Assembly (NCBI RefSeq): GCF_040218225.1
Contig: NZ_JAVJQO010000006.1
Span: 372,001-436,000 of the forward strand
Direction: 5' to 3'
DNA: 64,000 nt
Source: Gracilimonas sp.
GTDB lineage: Bacteria; Bacteroidota; Rhodothermia; Balneolales; Balneolaceae
A program made the position numbers and the translations under genes. Shown piece by piece: positions 57,618-64,000 of this stretch. The stretch's first letter is position 1, and the number at the start of each line of letters is the position of its first letter. A model generated the notes under the pieces. That model saw only the letters and a list, made by a program, of their open reading frames with translations, was not told the origin of the DNA and did no database searches.

Positions 57618-57660
57618 ACTTTCACAATGGGGTATTTGTTGATTATATTTTAAGTCTGGA

Positions 57661-58215
57661 ATGAATTTCTTCAGAACACATATCACACGAACGCTTAGCG
57701 TTGGCCTGTTGCTTGCCGGAATGGTTTTCTATTTCATGAAGCCGGTAAGTGATAATGCCGACCATGATGCGTTCACTTCTTGGCTGCAATCGAATTTAAA
57801 GTCTAATGGCAATACTTCGGTTGTAGATCAGCTTAAAGAACTTTCTGCCAGTCCTGATGAACTCGAATCTGTTATTCGTCAGGCCTCTGCTTTAGTGAAA
57901 GCACATGCTGATGATTTTGAATTACCGGTTGATGCGCAATCCAAAGACGAAAGTGAAGTATTTCAGGTTTTACTCAAAGAATGGAATGCATATCAGAATT
58001 CGTCTTCAGGGATGGGTAAAGCTGTTCTTATTAAACAAGCCCAACCTCACTCTGTTTTACCTGTTGATGGATTAGCCTTTTATGGAAAGGCTGATGCAAC
58101 ACAACAAACATTTATAATTTCTTCTTCGGGGAAAAGTTTTGAACATCAGTCTGTCACATTACACAACTTTCACATTTCTCCCCTTTCCGGTGGTACCGCC
58201 ATTGGTGCGCCATAG
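57661..58215 (+). CDS. Small exported protein of unknown function upstream of secDF
   Basis: A 184-residue protein with an N-terminal hydrophobic segment (RTLSVGLLLAGMVFYFM) that can be a signal anchor, a helical central part (VIRQASALVKAHADDFELPVDA; FQVLLKEWNAYQN) and a C-terminal tail ending ISPLSGGTAIGAP. No family recognised. The position directly before secD, the size and the Gly/Ala/Pro-rich end fit a translation-arrest secretion monitor (SecM/VemP/ApdP-like), but no known arrest motif such as RAPG/RAPP is present. It could equally be an unrelated envelope protein. A 148-nt spacer with an inverted repeat follows. Confidence 0.6.
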   Translation: MNFFRTHITRTLSVGLLLAGMVFYFMKPVSDNADHDAFTSWLQSNLKSNGNTSVVDQLKELSASPDELESVIRQASALVKAHADDFELPVDAQSKDESEVFQVLLKEWNAYQNSSSGMGKAVLIKQAQPHSVLPVDGLAFYGKADATQQTFIISSSGKSFEHQSVTLHNFHISPLSGGTAIGAP

Positions 58216-58255
58216 ACTCTCTTATCCTTTTTACATAAACACTTTCCAAACTTAC

Positions 58256-58318
58256 AGATAGTTGAAGGTTGGCAGGATGATGGTTGGTAATTTTGTATCA
58301 ATCACTCTGTCAACTATC
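58256..58318. repeat. Inverted repeat in the secDF leader
   Basis: GATAGTTGA (58256-58264) and TCAACTATC (58310-58318) are exact inverted repeats 45 nt apart, in the 148-nt spacer between the small exported protein and secD. It could fold into a leader structure; the secD start at 58364 has no clear Shine-Dalgarno. Confidence 0.5.
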
Positions 58319-58363
58319 AATATCTCATCTTTCAATTTTTCAAACTTCTAAATAACAAATAAC

Positions 58364-60178
58364 ATGCAAGGAAACGGATTTAAAATCGGTTGTATCGTGG
58401 CTTTTCTGGCCCTTACAATTTATTACCTCTACCCAACAGTAGTCTGGTCGTTAGAACAAAATTATATGGAAGAGCTCAGTCCTTCTGAACGGGCTCAATA
58501 TCAGGAAGAAGAACAGCAAAAGCTGGAAGATCTTCGCACAAGAACCCTTTCTCTGGGTCTTGACCTTCAGGGTGGTATGCACGTAACTCTTGAAGTTGGT
58601 GTCCCCCAATTGATCAGAGAGCTAGCTGGCGAAAACGCCGATCAGCTTCTGAACGACGTTATTGATGTGGCTGCTGAAAGGTCGCTCGAAAACGACTCAG
58701 ACTTTATCAATGAGATGGTTGCAGAATTCGAATCTCGAGATCCGGATGCCCGACTTAGCAGATATTACCGAAATGATGCGATGGATATCACACGCCGTTC
58801 TTCTAATGAAGAAATCGCAACTTTTTTAAAAACACAGCGGCAGTCAGCTCTTGACCGGGCCATCGAAATTATTCGTACCCGTGTTGACCGTTATGGTGTA
58901 ACTGAGCCTTCTATTGTGAAGCAGGGAAATAACCGAATCGTAGTTGAGCTTCCGGGTGTGGAAGACAAAGAACGAGTTCGTAGTCTTCTGAAAGGAACTG
59001 CACGACTTGAATTCCGTCTGGCTGCAGATGCCCAGGAGTTCCGTGCTTTTGTAAACTCAGTTTATGAATATTATGACAACTACAGCCAAAGTGCCGACAC
59101 AGCCGATACCGCTGCTGCCAACCAGTTCAATCCGTTGGAAGAAGTCTTGGTACCAGCTCAAAGTCCTTATTTGGTTGGTTACGCAACTCCGGATGATACC
59201 TCCCGGGTTATGGATCTTCTCACAACCGAAGAAGTACAGCGCATACTGCCCAGAAGCACCACAATGATGTGGAGCGCTAATCCTTTTCAGGGACAAGGCG
59301 GTTCTGAGCTTTATCAACTGATTGGTGTTCGTACACAAATCGAGCTTACCGGCGATGTGATTGAAGCCGCAACGGTTCAATTTGACCCCGCTACCAACGT
59401 ACCGGAAGTTTCTATGACCATGAATAGTGAAGGTGCCCGTAAATGGGGCAGAATTACTGGTGCAAACATTGGTAAACCAGTAGCTATCGTATTGGATGGG
59501 TTTGTATTCTCTTATCCAAACGTGCAGACTAAAATCTCAAACGGTCGTTCATCCATCACCGGATTAGATGGAGTTGAAGAAGCCGAGGATTTGGTCAACA
59601 TTTTGCTTTCAGGTGCCCTTCCTGCGCCACTTGAAATCCTTGAGGAACGTACCGTAGGTGCAACCCTTGGGGCAGAATCTATTCAGGCCGGTTTAAATTC
59701 AATCCTGTTTGGATTAGGTGTAGTAGCCATTTTCATGATTATCTATTACCGAACCGGTGGTGGAATTGCTGATCTGGCACTTCTGCTTAACATCATTTTC
59801 ATCCTGGGTATCCTGGCTGCTTTCAAAGCCACGCTCACACTGCCTGGTATCGCAGGTATTGTATTAACGATTGGTATGGCGGTAGATGCCAACGTACTGA
59901 TTTTTGACCGTATCCGTGAAGAACAGCGAACCGGTAAAACGCTCAAGGCCTCCATTGAAGCAGGTTATGCGAATGCGATGAGTGCGATTGTTGATGCAAA
60001 CGTAACCACCTTCTTCGTGGCTATCATTCTCTTCAGTTTTGGAGTTGGCCCGATCAAAGGTTTCGCGGTTACACTGATGGCCGGTATTGTAGCATCACTG
60101 TTTAGTGCTATTGTAATTACACGGGTAGTTGTTGATTACCTGACACAAGCCAAGAAAGCTAGTGTAAGCTTCGGTTAA
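58364..60178 (+). CDS. secD: Protein translocase subunit SecD
   Basis: A 604-residue SecD of the RND family: N-terminal membrane helix, P1 periplasmic domain starting TLSLGLDLQGGMHVTLEV, DRYGVTEPSIVKQGNNRIVVELPG, and five C-terminal helices with ILEERTVGATLGAESIQ and the GMAVDANVLIFDRIREE proton-path motif. It drives late steps of Sec export, with SecF encoded 40 nt downstream. Confidence 0.96.
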   Translation: MQGNGFKIGCIVAFLALTIYYLYPTVVWSLEQNYMEELSPSERAQYQEEEQQKLEDLRTRTLSLGLDLQGGMHVTLEVGVPQLIRELAGENADQLLNDVIDVAAERSLENDSDFINEMVAEFESRDPDARLSRYYRNDAMDITRRSSNEEIATFLKTQRQSALDRAIEIIRTRVDRYGVTEPSIVKQGNNRIVVELPGVEDKERVRSLLKGTARLEFRLAADAQEFRAFVNSVYEYYDNYSQSADTADTAAANQFNPLEEVLVPAQSPYLVGYATPDDTSRVMDLLTTEEVQRILPRSTTMMWSANPFQGQGGSELYQLIGVRTQIELTGDVIEAATVQFDPATNVPEVSMTMNSEGARKWGRITGANIGKPVAIVLDGFVFSYPNVQTKISNGRSSITGLDGVEEAEDLVNILLSGALPAPLEILEERTVGATLGAESIQAGLNSILFGLGVVAIFMIIYYRTGGGIADLALLLNIIFILGILAAFKATLTLPGIAGIVLTIGMAVDANVLIFDRIREEQRTGKTLKASIEAGYANAMSAIVDANVTTFFVAIILFSFGVGPIKGFAVTLMAGIVASLFSAIVITRVVVDYLTQAKKASVSFG

Positions 60179-60218
60179 TCAGTAAAAAGAAATTTAAAAC
60201 GATAAAAGGAATAATATT

Positions 60219-61130
60219 ATGAGATGGTTTGAAACCCCTAATTTTGACTTCAACGGAGCACGGAAGATGGCTTACATCTTCTCAGCTATCCTGTTTTTGG
60301 TTTCGGTTGGAGCAATTCTAACAAAAGGACTCCAGTACGGTATCGACTTTAAAGGCGGTAAGGAGTTTGTGCTGGATTTTGAAAATCCGGTAAGTGTAGT
60401 AGATATGAGATCTGATCTCTCTGAACCCCTCGGGGCTACACCTGAACTGAAACTATTCGGTTCTGAAAGTGAAATCCTGATTCGTACCGACAATGAGCGG
60501 CCCATCAATGAGGTACAACAAATTATCACCTCTTCGATGACTGAGCTGTACCCAGATAATCCATTTACGGTGATCAAAACCGACGTGGTAGGCCCGAGAT
60601 TTGCCGAAGACCTTAAGTCAGGTGCATTGCAGGCTATCATTTACGCTATCGTGATTATCTTTATCTATATTCTCATTCGGTTTCGAAACTGGACGTTTTC
60701 GGCCGGGGCTGTAGCTGCATTGATACACGATGTGGTAATTGTACTGGGTATTTTTACCCTGCTGGCAGATTTAGTCCCATTCAGCCTTCAGGTTGATCAG
60801 GCAATTATTGCCGCCTTCCTCACCATTGTGGGTTATTCACTGAACGATACGGTAGTAGTATTTGACCGTATCCGTGAAAACTCCAACGTGCATAAAGGAA
60901 TGGATTTTATGCCGATGGTAAACAAAAGCCTGAACGATACCCTTAGCCGTACCGTGATAACTTCTATTACCACCTTGTTTGTGGTGACTGTGCTGTTTAT
61001 TTTCGGCGGTGAGGTGTTGAAAGGCTTTTCTTTTGCCCTCTTAATCGGTATTGTACTTGGTACATACAGTTCGCTATTTGTTGCCAGCTCTTTGGTGGTT
61101 GAACTCGAAGCACGTACAAAAAAATCTTAA
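60219..61130 (+). CDS. secF: Protein translocase subunit SecF
   Basis: A 303-residue SecF: N-terminal helix then GIDFKGGKEFVLDF, the VGPRFAEDLKSGALQAI helix start, the SLNDTVVVFDRIRENS motif and the NKSLNDTLSRTVITSITT end. It partners SecD in the membrane and uses the proton-motive force to help translocation. AGGA precedes the ATG. Confidence 0.96.
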   Translation: MRWFETPNFDFNGARKMAYIFSAILFLVSVGAILTKGLQYGIDFKGGKEFVLDFENPVSVVDMRSDLSEPLGATPELKLFGSESEILIRTDNERPINEVQQIITSSMTELYPDNPFTVIKTDVVGPRFAEDLKSGALQAIIYAIVIIFIYILIRFRNWTFSAGAVAALIHDVVIVLGIFTLLADLVPFSLQVDQAIIAAFLTIVGYSLNDTVVVFDRIRENSNVHKGMDFMPMVNKSLNDTLSRTVITSITTLFVVTVLFIFGGEVLKGFSFALLIGIVLGTYSSLFVASSLVVELEARTKKS

Positions 61131-61151
61131 AACAAAAACAACAGGAAATCT

Positions 61152-61493
61152 ATGAGCTTTAATACATCAGAACGCTACAACAGCGTTGTTATCGAATTCA
61201 AAGGAAACGTTATGGGTGGCCCTGATGCGGTTAGTCTGAATGAAAAATTACATGAACTCATCGACAATGATAAAACCAATATCGTTGTTGATCTTGGTAA
61301 AGTTAAGTTCATGAATTCATCCGGGCTAGGCATGTTGATTGGAGCTCTGACTACCATGCGTAAAGCCGGTGGTGATCTTAGAATTGCGAACGCTACCGAT
61401 AAGATCGAAAGCCTGTTGATTGTCACGAAACTGATCACAGTCTTCAAACACTACAAGTCAGTAGAAGAAGCCGCTGAATCTTTTGAAGAGTGA
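61152..61493 (+). CDS. STAS-domain anti-sigma factor antagonist-like protein
   Basis: A 113-residue single STAS domain (SpoIIAA/RsbV-like), with the Ser acceptor region FMNSSGLGMLIGAL at residues ~52-65, where a kinase would phosphorylate Ser. In partner-switching systems the unphosphorylated form releases a sigma factor from its anti-sigma kinase. No RsbW-like kinase or sigma gene is in this window. It follows secF by 21 nt and is probably co-transcribed. Confidence 0.9.
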   Translation: MSFNTSERYNSVVIEFKGNVMGGPDAVSLNEKLHELIDNDKTNIVVDLGKVKFMNSSGLGMLIGALTTMRKAGGDLRIANATDKIESLLIVTKLITVFKHYKSVEEAAESFEE

Positions 61494-61512
61494 TATCCTA
61501 AATTTAAATTGA

Positions 61513-62829
<1,317 letters not shown>

Positions 62830-62838
62830 AAACTGACT

Positions 62839-62874
62839 ATTAGAGATCGCGGGTTTCAGCCCGTGATGACTCTA
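62839..62874. terminator. Hairpin between convergent purA and sulfotransferase genes
   Basis: ATCGCGGG (62846-62853) pairs with CCCGTGAT (62860-62867) with one G-U wobble, with outer TAGAG...CTCTA pairing (62841-62845 with 62870-62874). No strong T-run follows, so it is a possible bidirectional terminator only. Confidence 0.45.
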
Positions 62875-62899
62875 TTCTCTACTCTAATAAATTACTGGA

Positions 62900-63628
62900 T
62901 CAACTACCGGCATATTCCAGCAGCTCATCATACGCTTCCTGACATTCTTCCAACAGGTCTTCCAGTTCTTCCGGGAACGGCTCATTCTTGGATTTATATG
63001 CTCTGAAACCCGTTGAACGGTGAACGTTATGGTACCAGTATTTAGCCCATACTCCATCTTCTTTCCTGGGTCCGGCTGGCCATTTCAGCATAGCTTCATC
63101 AAAAGGAATACCAAGTGTGCCACATAACTCTCTGAGACGTGATTGCGGATATTGCAGAATATCTTTCGAATCTACAATCAGAGGCTTCTGCCCAATATTT
63201 TTCAAATATTTAACCACTTCCAGATGTTTTGCATAACCTACATCCTGCATCGTTGGATTTTTCACCTGCTTGGCATACGATGGCAGCATATCTTTTGGCG
63301 GACGGGTAAGTATGACATTCGTCGTTTTTTCCAGAAAACTCCAGTCTAAATTGACTAAGTGATGAGTCATATTCTTGAAAAAAGCGATTGGGGTATCATA
63401 ATCGCCCAGGATAATTTCATCAACTACTTTCTGTCCGTCGTTCTCCTGGCTTTTCAGAACTTCATCAGCACCGGGATGGTAATTTTTGGCATCTGTATTA
63501 GCCAAATAATGAGCATAAAGCGGCTCATCAAAAACCGTGGAATCTTCGCGCTGGGCGAAAGAGTACATAAGTGCTGTTGAGATATTACGTGGACCACTCC
63601 ACAAACAAATTCGTTTTGTCTTTAACAT
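62900..63628 (-). CDS. Sulfotransferase-like P-loop protein
   Basis: About 242 residues; the ATG at 63628, with CGGAGAA just before it, is chosen over the in-frame TTG at 63655. The N-terminal SGPRNISTALMYSF is a PAPS-binding-like P-loop of sulfotransferase relatives; further segments are VILTRPPKDMLPSYAKQ and the IVDSKDILQYPQSRLRELC region. The acceptor is unknown. An aminotransferase class IV gene lies next to it on the same strand, and I recall that plant BCAT-like proteins combine such domains; that link is a memory, not checked. Confidence 0.8.
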   Translation of the reverse strand: MLKTKRICLWSGPRNISTALMYSFAQREDSTVFDEPLYAHYLANTDAKNYHPGADEVLKSQENDGQKVVDEIILGDYDTPIAFFKNMTHHLVNLDWSFLEKTTNVILTRPPKDMLPSYAKQVKNPTMQDVGYAKHLEVVKYLKNIGQKPLIVDSKDILQYPQSRLRELCGTLGIPFDEAMLKWPAGPRKEDGVWAKYWYHNVHRSTGFRAYKSKNEPFPEELEDLLEECQEAYDELLEYAGS

Positions 63629-63710
63629 TTCTCCGTTTTTTACTTTAACGGTCAATCCGATCCTTCACAAATTATCCTACTCTGCGGACGACCTGTATCT
63701 TTATTAAAAA

Positions 63711-64000
63711 TTATACCTTAACTTCATTCACTCCTTCCTCAATCGCCCTCTCATATAGCTTCTGAAGCCGCTGAGTCATACTTCCGGGAACAGATTCAGA
63801 AATAATTCGTCCATCTATTTCAGTGACGGGAGTGAGCCCGCCAAAGCTTCCGGTTACGAAAGCTTCATCTGCACCATATACATCAAACAATGAAAAGTTC
63901 TTTTGATAACAGGAAATTCCTGACTTTTCACAAACCTCAATTACTTTACCTCGTGTTATCCCGTTCATGCAGTATTGCCCGGTAGATGTCCACACTTCCC
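63711..64000 (-). CDS. Class IV aminotransferase (C-terminal part)
   Basis: The gene runs off the right edge; ~96 C-terminal residues are present. GQYCMNGITRGKVIEVCEKSGI, ADEAFVTGSFGGLTPVTEIDGRII and the GSMTQRLQKLYERAI end are the C-terminal signature of branched-chain/D-amino-acid aminotransferases. The PLP lysine lies outside the window. It is upstream of and co-directional with the sulfotransferase gene. Confidence 0.85.
   Translation of the reverse strand, partial: EVWTSTGQYCMNGITRGKVIEVCEKSGISCYQKNFSLFDVYGADEAFVTGSFGGLTPVTEIDGRIISESVPGSMTQRLQKLYERAIEEGVNEVKV

Overview
The window looks like a chromosomal segment of a heterotrophic, Gram-negative member of the Bacteroidota/Rhodothermota/Balneolota group, with Balneola- or Gracilimonas-like bacteria the best guess. 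The reasons are the type IX secretion genes porU and porV, C-terminal type A sorting domains on exported proteins, many SPII lipoproteins, DUF5683/DUF4199/haem-binding-domain families, moderate GC and frequent weak or absent Shine-Dalgarno sequences. The assignment is an inference from gene content. No rRNA, tRNA, CRISPR array, transposase or integrase was seen.

Layout: 1-6330 carries the end of a glutaryl-CoA dehydrogenase-like gene, small membrane/exported proteins, an alpha/beta-hydrolase fold protein without its nucleophile, a HEAT-repeat/cyclophilin lipoprotein and lexA. 6467-15277 holds rplU-rpmA, an FAH-family enzyme, an M23 peptidase, RidA, two tandem TPR lipoproteins, a Cys/Met-metabolism PLP enzyme and a thiolase. 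15547-29750 is a dense co-directional surface/secretion block: porU, porV, an M6-like protein whose HEXXH is destroyed, a gluzincin/beta-propeller/barrel protein, a DUF5683-like protein, a PASTA protein and rpe. 29861-42907 contains phoH (apparently without a standard start codon), an MBL hydrolase, purine nucleoside phosphorylase, an acyl-CoA carboxylase beta subunit, an M29 aminopeptidase, pckA and small VOC/DUF genes. 42997-48239 is a minus-strand proteostasis set: clpB, a DegP/DegQ protease and hsp20. 48543-54662 has class II DAHP synthase, a response-regulator adenylate cyclase, a cupin and uvrA.

The clearest accessory insertion is 54731-57567: two strongly AT-rich genes overlapping by ATGA. 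The first reads as SEFIR(TIR-like)-APAZ, the second as a short, catalytically dead prokaryotic Argonaute (MID-PIWI). Together they look like a SPARTA-type abortive-infection defence system with a SEFIR instead of a classical TIR effector, sitting between uvrA and a housekeeping export block.

That export block (57661-62829) is a small exported protein of unknown family, secD, secF, a STAS-domain protein and purA. The small protein directly upstream of secDF, with an N-terminal export signal and a Gly/Ala/Pro-rich C-terminus, has the layout of a secretion-monitoring arrest peptide; this is a hypothesis. The window ends with a P-loop sulfotransferase-like gene and a class IV aminotransferase cut by the edge.

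Other signals worth checking are an intrinsic-terminator-like hairpin inside the signal-peptide codons of a TPR lipoprotein gene, terminators ending 11-14 nt before the next start codon, a covarying hairpin repeat between degP and clpB, and a TGACAG word shared by the clpB and hsp20 upstream regions.
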